Position numbers and translations under genes: made by a program. 64,000 nt of DNA from Yinghuangia sp035454725 (lineage in GTDB: Bacteria; Actinomycetota; Actinomycetes; Streptomycetales; Streptomycetaceae). The first letter of the stretch is position 1, and each line of letters starts with the position of its first letter. Under the pieces are notes generated by a model. That model did no database searches and had not been told where the DNA came from. It saw nothing but the letters and a program-made list of their open reading frames with translations. Below, one piece after another: positions 54,684 through 61,308 of this stretch. Location of the stretch: positions 1 to 64,000 of the forward strand of contig NZ_JBPKBI010000003.1 in the NCBI RefSeq assembly GCF_051388935.1. The letters run 5' to 3'.

Positions 54684-57645
54684 GGCTGAGAGTGCGGCCG
54701 TTCGATGTTTCGGTGAGTATGCGTCCGCACGCGTCGCGGGTGAAGGTCAGGTCGACGTCGGGGTTGGTGGCGCGGACCAGACGTCCCGCTGGGTCGTAGA
54801 CGTACGTCGTCGTGCGGCCGGTGGCGGTGTGGACGGACTCGGTGACCTTGCCGAACGGGTCCCGGGCGTAGGCAACTTCCTCGCCTGCCCCGTTGACTCG
54901 GGAGATCAGGTGCCCGGCCGGGTCGTGGCGGTAGGTGAGAGTACGACCGTTGAAGTCGGTCTCGGAGGTCAGGCGCCCGGCAGCGTTATAGCGATACGTC
55001 CAGCTCAGGTCCTGCGGGTTCGTGACGGCGGTCAGGCGCAGTTCGGCGTCGTAGGTGAACGTGTAGCGGTTCCCGTCGGGCCCGGTCTGCGCGACGGGAA
55101 GGTCGAAGGGCCCGGATTCGTAACGCGTGGTGAAACCGGCCGCGTTGAGGTGGTGCAGCAGGTTGCCCTCGGCGTCCCAGGTCCAGGACTCCCTTGAGCC
55201 GTCGGCGAGTTCGCGCCAGCCGGGCTTGCCTTCGACGGTGTGCGCGAGGCGGGTGGTGTGGCCCAGCGGATCGGTGATGACCGCGGTGCGGCCGAACGCG
55301 TCGCGACTCACGTGTGTCGTACGGCCCAGCGGGTCGGCGATCGAGACCGGCAGGCCGGCTGCGTCCGGGGCATAACGGGTGACGCCGCCGAGCGCGTCGG
55401 TGACCTGGGTCAGCGCGCCGGAGGCGTTGTAGCTGTACTGCGTCCGCGCACCCGCCTCGTCGACAAGCGAAAGCAGGTTGCCGCGTTCGTCCCAGGTGTA
55501 GCGGCGGCGGGTGCCGTCCGGGTTGATGATCTGCGTGGGCCGGCACAGCGCCAAGTCGAAGTCGGCGACCGTGTAGGTACCGTCGGGGTGTACGACGCCG
55601 ATCAGGTTGCCCTCCTCGTCGTACGCGAGGCGGGTGGTTTGGCCGAGCGCGTCGGTGACCGAAACTCTGCGGTGGAACGCGTCCCACTCGGTGTGCACGG
55701 TGTTCCCGAGCGGGTCGGTCTCGGCGACGACGCGGCCCAGGCGGTCCCAGGCAAAGGTACGGACGGCGCCCAACGCGTCGGTCATGCGCGTGACTTGGGC
55801 GTCAACGTCGTATTCGAAGGTGTTGTCCATGACGCCGTCGGTGCCGACGCCGTGCACGCAGCGCCCGACTTCGTCGTAGGTGTATTGGTACCAATTGCCG
55901 TTGCGGTCGGTCCACGAGGTGATGCGGTCGCCGTCGTCGTACGTGAACACCAGTGGTCGGCCGGAGGAGTTCACCACCTCGGTCACATTGCCGGGCTCGT
56001 CGTAGGCGAAGCGGACGAGGTCGATGGAGGCCGATGAATCCGCAGAGCGCGCGTGCGTCGCCGGATCCGCGCCGAGTAGCCGCAGACCGGCGACGCGCTC
56101 GTCGGCGGTGTCGACGGCGATGCGGTAGCCGCCCGAGTGCACCACCTCGTACGGCATACCGGCTTTGTCGTACGAGAACTCGATGCGGTTGCCGTTGCGG
56201 TCGGATATGGACCGGATCGGCAGCACGGGACCCGCGCGGCCCGGCACCGGGGCGAACGACCACGACCAGCCGCGCCGGGGATCCGTGACGGTGAAGACCC
56301 CGCCCGGGAGGCCGTCCCACTCCAGCGGCCACCGGTCACCGCCGACCGGCATGACCGGCACGCCGGGTTCCGGCACCGGGTAAGCGAGTTCGACGCCGCC
56401 CTCGGTGACGAATACGGCCCCTTCACCGCCCAACCGCACGTGCTGGTCGAGCGTGGACGCCCACCGCCTCCCGAACAACCTCCCCGGCTCCGAACGTGAC
56501 AGGTGCCTGCGGTTCAACTGCAAGGGGAGCGCCCCCGGCAGCTCCACATCACGCTGGACGAGGATCATCTCGCCGGTCGCGGCGTTGACCGGTTCGCCGG
56601 TCTCGGTCCGCGCTCCCGGCGGAACGGACTCCGGTGTCGACCCGTTGCGCGCGTCCCTCTCGGCCTGTTCACGCGCCAGGCGCAGTGCCTCGCGTTGTGC
56701 CGCGACGCGGGCCGCCGCCGCGGACATCGCCTGGGTGGCGGCGGGGCCTGCGCCGCCGCTGGCCGCAGCCAGCGTCAGGTCCGGGACGAGCCTGCCGGTC
56801 GCGTACGCCGGATTGGCCAGGAACTGGTCCCATGTCTGGCCGGCGGCCAGCTTGACGTCTTGGGCGAAGCCGACCGGGTCGTACAGCGGCTGCGTCATGC
56901 CTTTCGCGATGGCCGCCAAGTCCGTGAAGTACGCCTGAGGTTCGACCCAGGCGCGGGCCGGGTCCAAGGTCCAGGCGAGCTTGGCGAGGTCGACGACGCC
57001 GTCGCGGACGCCGTCCACGAATGCGTTGAACGAGATGTTCGGCGTCTGCCGCAGCTCGTCGATGTAGCCGCGCAGCCTGAGGTAGCACTCGGTGTTGGCC
57101 TCCGTGTTGCGCTGCACCAGGCGGCCGAGTTGCTTGCGCAGTTGCAGCAGGGCATCCGCGACCGCCTCTCTGTCGGGCTTGGCCGGCAGCGGAACCAGGC
57201 AGTCCTTGGGGACACCCGCGGCGACGTCGGCATCCCGACGTGCCTTGGCCTGGTCGTACAGGATCTGCTCGCCCTCCTGCGCGGCCATCGTCTGGAACAC
57301 GGCTGCGGCCTTGGGGTCGATGTCGTGGACGCACTCGCCCTCGGCGAGCCGGATCACCTCGGAGTAGTCGAACAGGTCCTTGGCGATCTTCGGATACACA
57401 CCGGCGTGCAGGTCCAGCACCTGCACCATCGCGTGCAGGTCGTTGCGGAACCCCTCCGACGCCGCGCCCTTCCACAGCTCCGGCTTGTCGATCGGGCGCA
57501 GGTTGTCGGCGGCCTGCTTCGCCTCGGCGGCGAACTTGCCGAACTGCTCGGATATCCCGCGCAAGGCCTGCCACGATCCCGGGATCTGTTCCGCCGTCGA
57601 CACGGACGACACGATCACCGGCAGGTACTCGGACCCGTAACTCAC
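54649..57645 (-). CDS. RHS repeat protein, truncated by a frame change
   Basis: A 998-residue frame from the GTG at 57643-57645, overlapping the upstream gene as GTGA. Residues 1-300 are helical and WXG/ESX-like. DUF6531 follows near 345-420 (PVNAATGEMILVQRDVELPG), then about 20 YD repeats (for example RFAYDEPGNVTEVVNSSGRP and WTDRNGNWYQYTYDEVGR). It breaks off after TETSNGRTLS, then runs a few odd residues to a stop. Compared with intact RHS toxins roughly 150-250 residues of core are missing before the terminal part found in the next frame. Deletion, recombination or misassembly could each explain this. Confidence 0.85.
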   Translation of the reverse strand: MSYGSEYLPVIVSSVSTAEQIPGSWQALRGISEQFGKFAAEAKQAADNLRPIDKPELWKGAASEGFRNDLHAMVQVLDLHAGVYPKIAKDLFDYSEVIRLAEGECVHDIDPKAAAVFQTMAAQEGEQILYDQAKARRDADVAAGVPKDCLVPLPAKPDREAVADALLQLRKQLGRLVQRNTEANTECYLRLRGYIDELRQTPNISFNAFVDGVRDGVVDLAKLAWTLDPARAWVEPQAYFTDLAAIAKGMTQPLYDPVGFAQDVKLAAGQTWDQFLANPAYATGRLVPDLTLAAASGGAGPAATQAMSAAAARVAAQREALRLAREQAERDARNGSTPESVPPGARTETGEPVNAATGEMILVQRDVELPGALPLQLNRRHLSRSEPGRLFGRRWASTLDQHVRLGGEGAVFVTEGGVELAYPVPEPGVPVMPVGGDRWPLEWDGLPGGVFTVTDPRRGWSWSFAPVPGRAGPVLPIRSISDRNGNRIEFSYDKAGMPYEVVHSGGYRIAVDTADERVAGLRLLGADPATHARSADSSASIDLVRFAYDEPGNVTEVVNSSGRPLVFTYDDGDRITSWTDRNGNWYQYTYDEVGRCVHGVGTDGVMDNTFEYDVDAQVTRMTDALGAVRTFAWDRLGRVVAETDPLGNTVHTEWDAFHRRVSVTDALGQTTRLAYDEEGNLIGVVHPDGTYTVADFDLALCRPTQIINPDGTRRRYTWDERGNLLSLVDEAGARTQYSYNASGALTQVTDALGGVTRYAPDAAGLPVSIADPLGRTTHVSRDAFGRTAVITDPLGHTTRLAHTVEGKPGWRELADGSRESWTWDAEGNLLHHLNAAGFTTRYESGPFDLPVAQTGPDGNRYTFTYDAELRLTAVTNPQDLSWTYRYNAAGRLTSETDFNGRTLTYRHDPAGHLISRVNGAGEEVAYARDPFGKVTESVHTATGRTTTYVYDPAGRLVRATNPDVDLTFTRDACGRILTETSNGRTLSRAAVSAARFGD

Positions 57646-58109
57646 CCCGCGGCCCCCGGACCCGTCGACGCGGCAGGACCGCCCGGGTCGGCTGGAGCGG
57701 CAGGCGTGACAGGCCCGGCCGGGGCGGCGGGTTCGGGCGGCCCCAACGGCTGCGTCATGTCGATCGGCGGCGGTGTCGTGTCGATCCGCTGACTCGGCGG
57801 CAGGAGCGGAGGCGGGTACTGCAACGCCTCCCAGGCACGCGCCTCGGCCAAGTCGTACTGGTCGGCCGCCACGAGCAGGCCCACCGCCACCGCCTCGCCC
57901 TTGGCCACCAGCGCGGCCATCGTGTCCCGCGAGGTCTCCACGATGTTCAGGATCTGATTGGACAACTGCAGCGACCCGGCGTCTGCCATCAGCTCCTTGG
58001 TCGCATTCGACCAGCCCACGATGGCCCGCGCCGAGGCCAACGCCTCACTCAACTCCCGGGCGGCGTCGCGCAAATACGGCCCATCGACGGTGAATCCTGC
58101 ATCAGTCAT
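57642..58109 (-). CDS. WXG100-like protein with Pro-rich tail
   Basis: A 155-residue protein from the ATG at 58107-58109. Residues 1-100 form two long helices (YLRDAARELSEALASARAIV and LNIVETSRDTMAALVAKGEA) without a clear WXG turn, resembling ESX-type partner proteins. The last 45 residues are Pro/Ala-rich (PPLLPPSQRIDTTPPP). It overlaps both neighbours (8 bases upstream, GTGA downstream). It probably pairs with the RHS N-terminal region for export by a type VII-like route; no secretion genes are in the window. Confidence 0.75.
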   Translation of the reverse strand: MTDAGFTVDGPYLRDAARELSEALASARAIVGWSNATKELMADAGSLQLSNQILNIVETSRDTMAALVAKGEAVAVGLLVAADQYDLAEARAWEALQYPPPLLPPSQRIDTTPPPIDMTQPLGPPEPAAPAGPVTPAAPADPGGPAASTGPGAAG

Positions 58110-58527
58110 CCTGCGCCCCCGTTGCCGTCTGCGTCGTCCCGGCGCTCTCACGCCACAGCGCCGCGTGCAGGCGTACCGGCATCACGCCGCCCAGATCCAC
58201 CGCGATGTCATAACCGTCGGGCAGCAACCGCAACAGATCCGCGCCGGGAGCCGAGAACCAGTCGCATGGTTCCTCGGCGAAAAGCGCAAGCTGCTCCAAC
58301 GACGTGAACATCGGGACAAACCCCGCACCGGCCGGTCCCACAGCCGCGAACCCGACGTGCTCCGGCCGCACGCAGTACAAACGCGTCCGCAGCAACGCCG
58401 CTGCCAACGCGGACGGGTCACCGTCGCCCTCAAGCAGCTTGGCGATCTCGTCGAGAAGACCCGACGGATCATCGGAAGCGGGGCCACCGGCGGTTATTCG
58501 CGGCAAGCCGGAGTCATCGGTACGCAT
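58102..58527 (-). CDS. SseB-like protein
   Basis: A 141-residue protein from the ATG at 58525-58527. The central part (LLRTRLYCVRPEHVGFAAVG, MFTSLEQLALFAEE, LRLLPDGYDIAVDLGG) matches the SseB N-terminal fold common in actinobacterial ESX and toxin loci. It heads the RHS operon and overlaps the WXG100-like gene by 8 bases. It may act as a chaperone or adaptor for the toxin; this is inference from context. Confidence 0.78.
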   Translation of the reverse strand: MRTDDSGLPRITAGGPASDDPSGLLDEIAKLLEGDGDPSALAAALLRTRLYCVRPEHVGFAAVGPAGAGFVPMFTSLEQLALFAEEPCDWFSAPGADLLRLLPDGYDIAVDLGGVMPVRLHAALWRESAGTTQTATGAQDD

Positions 58528-58717
58528 CAGTCCCCCGTCGAATGAGCGTCCTCGGCACCCTAGCAAGGCAGTTTGCTGTCCAGCGTTGGGAGGTCGACGA
58601 CCTGCCAAGCGACTCTTGTCCGGGTATGGGATGCGCACGATCCTGAGGTGCCGCAGTTTTCGGGCCTGTCGCGGCTCACGCTCGCGGATGTGGCGAACGC
58701 CGCCTCAGCACGCAAGA

Positions 58718-58755
58718 GATCGCCCGGCGTCCCGCGTAGGCGAGGCCGGGCGATC
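58718..58755 (-). terminator. Terminator after the second XRE/DUF397 pair
   Basis: GATCGCCCGGC (58718-58728) and GCCGGGCGATC (58745-58755) form a perfect 11-base stem with a 16-base loop, 47 bases past the DUF397 stop on the minus strand. Confidence 0.65.
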
Positions 58756-58802
58756 AACGTTTGTCGGTGCTGTTCACCGCGTGGGAAGAGCCGGCAGTCG
58801 GC

Positions 58803-58988
58803 TCAACCCTTCAGGGCGATGGTGAGCGCAGCCCACGCTTCGGGCCCAAGGGCCAGGAGGCCACGACCAACATCCTTGCTGTCGCGAATACCCACCACCT
58901 CGACCGCCACGGATGCGACCTGGACGCAGTTGCCGGAGTTGCCGCTGTGGCTGGACTTGCGCCAGATCGCGGCGGGTTCTGTGCTCAC
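58803..58988 (-). CDS. DUF397 protein (second copy)
   Basis: A 61-residue DUF397 protein: AIWRKSSHSGNSGNCVQVAS and GIRDSKDVGRGLLALGPEAW are the family marks. The GTG at 58986-58988 overlaps the regulator stop as GTGA. It differs clearly from the copy at 36112, so the two pairs are old paralogues or separate arrivals, not a recent duplication. Confidence 0.93.
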   Translation of the reverse strand: MSTEPAAIWRKSSHSGNSGNCVQVASVAVEVVGIRDSKDVGRGLLALGPEAWAALTIALKG

Positions 58989-59809
58989 AGGTTCTCCAAT
59001 AGGTCACGCAGGAACACTGCGGATCGGCGCGGAGACAATGTCTCAGCTCGGAGCAGATCGTATCGGCGGGACACTTCCTCCACGATGTGCTCGTCGGTGG
59101 TCAAACGGCCTTCCCCGATACCTTCGTCGTACACGGCGACACCACGGCCAGGCAGGGTGAGCATCACGAACGCGCCGTTCATGCAGGCGTGCAACGCCAC
59201 ATCTTCAAGCAACACTTCAATCGTCACATGCGGCAACTCGGTCATCTTCAATAGGTGTTCCAGTTGCGCGCGGACCACGTCATTCGAGAGGTGAAGAAGC
59301 CTTCGCAAGGCAGCCTCGTCAATGACCGCCCAGTACTCCACCGGACGTTCACGGACCAAGACTTGTTGACGCTCCATTCGAGTCAGCCAGTCGGCGTCGA
59401 TCTGCTCGGTCGGCATGCGAAGCTGCTTGAACAACTCGCGTGCGTACCCCTCGGTCTGCAGCAACCCTGGGATGACCTGGGGTTCATACGTGCGGATGCG
59501 ATTCGCTTGCTGCTCGGCCTGAATCAGGCCGTCGAACCACCTCGGTCGTACCTCGCCAAGCCTGCGAGCGTGGGCCGCCAGCACAACGAGCATTCCTCGG
59601 GCACCCAAGACCCTGTCGAGGATGGGCACCAAATCCGGGTGCGGCTTCCGTTCACCCGTCTCAATCTGACCGACATGACTGCCTGTTGAGTTCACCTTCT
59701 CCCCTAGTGCCTCCTGACTGAGCTGCGCGTCATGCCGAAGTTGCCGCAGGTGGTAGCGGAAGACCGCCCAAAGGTCCTTGGTCGGGTCGATGTCCTTTTG
59801 CGGGGCCAT
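58985..59809 (-). CDS. XRE-family regulator with DUF5753 domain (second copy)
   Basis: A 274-residue regulator from the ATG at 59807-59809 (GGGGGAA upstream). Helix-turn-helix at about residues 14-72 (FRYHLRQLRHDAQLSQEALG, NSTGSHVGQIETGERKPH). DUF5753 follows (IRTYEPQVIPGLLQTEGYAR, VIDEAALRRLLH, MNGAFVMLTLPGRGVAVYDE). It is coupled to its DUF397 partner by a GTGA overlap and divergent from two small genes. The pair could regulate those genes. Confidence 0.94.
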   Translation of the reverse strand: MAPQKDIDPTKDLWAVFRYHLRQLRHDAQLSQEALGEKVNSTGSHVGQIETGERKPHPDLVPILDRVLGARGMLVVLAAHARRLGEVRPRWFDGLIQAEQQANRIRTYEPQVIPGLLQTEGYARELFKQLRMPTEQIDADWLTRMERQQVLVRERPVEYWAVIDEAALRRLLHLSNDVVRAQLEHLLKMTELPHVTIEVLLEDVALHACMNGAFVMLTLPGRGVAVYDEGIGEGRLTTDEHIVEEVSRRYDLLRAETLSPRRSAVFLRDLLENL

Positions 59810-59912
59810 GATCGCGTTTCCCCCGGGTTTGCGCGTTGAGTGCCTCTGATCGTTCCCAACGTACCCGTGAGCATGTTCGCTGTGTAGTGGCTCGATCACC
59901 AGGAGGCGCGAT

Positions 59913-60110
59913 ATGACCACTCACGGCCAGGAACCCCGCAGCGAAAGCCGCATGACGATCGGGACTTACGTTGTCGGGGGAGACGGGCGGCGGTCCGAAA
60001 GAGCACGAATGCATGTGATCCGCTCACACGACGACCCTCTGGTCAGCTCCACCCCCGCGCTCCAGTGGCCACACTGCAAATGCCCCCGATGCGCGCAAGG
60101 AGGGGCCTGA
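59913..60110 (+). CDS. Small Cys-rich-tail protein divergent from the XRE regulator
   Basis: A 65-residue protein from ATG 59913, supported by a perfect AGGAGG six bases upstream. The C-terminal tail has HCKCPRC, which could bind a metal. The rest (MTIGTYVVGGDGRRSERARM, then HVIRSHDDPLV) has no recognisable domain. It overlaps the next gene as TGATG. Small proteins of this kind often sit beside XRE/DUF397 pairs in Streptomyces; function unknown. Confidence 0.7.
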   Translation: MTTHGQEPRSESRMTIGTYVVGGDGRRSERARMHVIRSHDDPLVSSTPALQWPHCKCPRCAQGGA

Positions 60111-60424
60111 TGGCAGCCCGGATGACGGCCACGCCCCTCGGTCCCGAGGAACTGTCCGGCCTGCCGCACCCGGAAAGGTGCGTGGCACTCTGCTTCGCCA
60201 AGGCCGCGATCGAACTCCGGGACGGCGGCTATCTCGTCGGCCCCCTCCACCTGCGAACGTCCCCCCTCGAAGCGGCCGTTCTCGCCCTCACCATCGAGCA
60301 CGCGGTCGGTCCGGCGGCGATGCAGGAAGCGCGTGGGCTTCGCGCGCACGGTCACATGGCAGCCGACACCGGGGTGATGCGCCGGGTGTTGTCCGGGCTT
60401 CGGCACATGGACGACGCGGACTAG
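60110..60424 (+). CDS. Hypothetical protein coupled to the small Cys-tail gene
   Basis: A 104-residue protein from ATG 60110, with AAGGAGG just upstream and a one-base overlap with the previous stop. Two helical segments (RCVALCFAKAAIELRDGGYL and LEAAVLALTIEHAVGPAAMQ) are seen and no membrane span. Family not recognised. Its last bases overlap the convergent ABC permease gene by four bases. Confidence 0.7.
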   Translation: MAARMTATPLGPEELSGLPHPERCVALCFAKAAIELRDGGYLVGPLHLRTSPLEAAVLALTIEHAVGPAAMQEARGLRAHGHMAADTGVMRRVLSGLRHMDDAD

Positions 60425-61308
60425 GAAACGATGTCCTTTCGTTCGAAGTGCCGGAAGGCCAACGCGGTGAAGACCAGGGCGTACGTGACGGACACCGCGG
60501 CCCCCTTCACCATGCCCTCCCACTCCATGTCCGCCTGGAGCGCGTCCACCCACGCGAACTGCCAGTGTGTCGGCAACACTTCCCGCCACACCCCCAGCGC
60601 GGTAACGGCATCGACGATGGTCGAGACCACCACCAGGCCCACCGCGCCGCCGACCGCGCCGAGAGGCGCGTCAGTGACCGTCGACAGCCAGAACGCAAAG
60701 GCGGCGACGACGAGTTGCGAGACCATGGCGTACACCACGACCACCGCCATACGCTGCATCGCCTCACCCGCCGGCACCGAGCCACCGGTCGGGACTTCGA
60801 GCGGCCCCCACCCGAACGCCACCACTCCCGCAAGCAACGCCATCGCCGGAAGCAGCACCATCGCCACAGCGCTGTATGTCAGCGACACCGCCAGCTTCAC
60901 GCGCAGCAGCCGCGCGCGCGGCACCGGCGCAGCCAGCAGATAGCGCAGCGACGACCAACTCGCCTCGCTCGCCACGGTGTCGCCGCAGAACAGCGCGACG
61001 GCCACCACCAGCAGGAAGCTTGTCGAGACGAACAGCGCGAAAGCCGTCAGGTTGAGCGCGCTGCGTGTGGCGACGTCCACAAGCGTCGGCACGGTGTCGC
61101 GCTGCGGATCGCCGCCCACCTGGAACGCGATGACCAGCACCCACGGCACCGCCGCGAGCAGTCCCAGCATCACGAGCGTGCGGCGGCGCCGGAGCTGGCG
61201 CAGCGCCTCGACGCGGAACGGCAGCGTGTGGCGGGGCCGGTAGCCGTGTGCCCGCGTGGGTGCCGGCTGGACCGGCGTCGGGGCGCCCGGAACGGAAGTG
61301 CCGCTCAA
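60421..61308 (-). CDS. ABC-2 type transporter permease
   Basis: A 295-residue membrane protein. The TTG at 61306-61308 overlaps the ATPase stop as TTGA, with GGAG upstream, and is the only start that fits. A short cytosolic N-terminus is followed by six spans (TLVMLGLLAAVPWVLVIAF, LTAFALFVSTSFLLVVAVAL, and others), with SEASWSSLRYLLAAPVPRARLL as the typical ABC-2 coupling helix. It would form the channel for the ATPase fused to a hydrolase directly upstream. Substrate unknown. Confidence 0.9.
   Translation of the reverse strand: MSGTSVPGAPTPVQPAPTRAHGYRPRHTLPFRVEALRQLRRRRTLVMLGLLAAVPWVLVIAFQVGGDPQRDTVPTLVDVATRSALNLTAFALFVSTSFLLVVAVALFCGDTVASEASWSSLRYLLAAPVPRARLLRVKLAVSLTYSAVAMVLLPAMALLAGVVAFGWGPLEVPTGGSVPAGEAMQRMAVVVVYAMVSQLVVAAFAFWLSTVTDAPLGAVGGAVGLVVVSTIVDAVTALGVWREVLPTHWQFAWVDALQADMEWEGMVKGAAVSVTYALVFTALAFRHFERKDIVS

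Noticed and set aside
58573..58800. Plus-strand frame starting MLSSVGRSTTCQATLVRV
   Set aside because: It runs through a terminator hairpin and then opposite the DUF397 gene; no ribosome site or family pattern.
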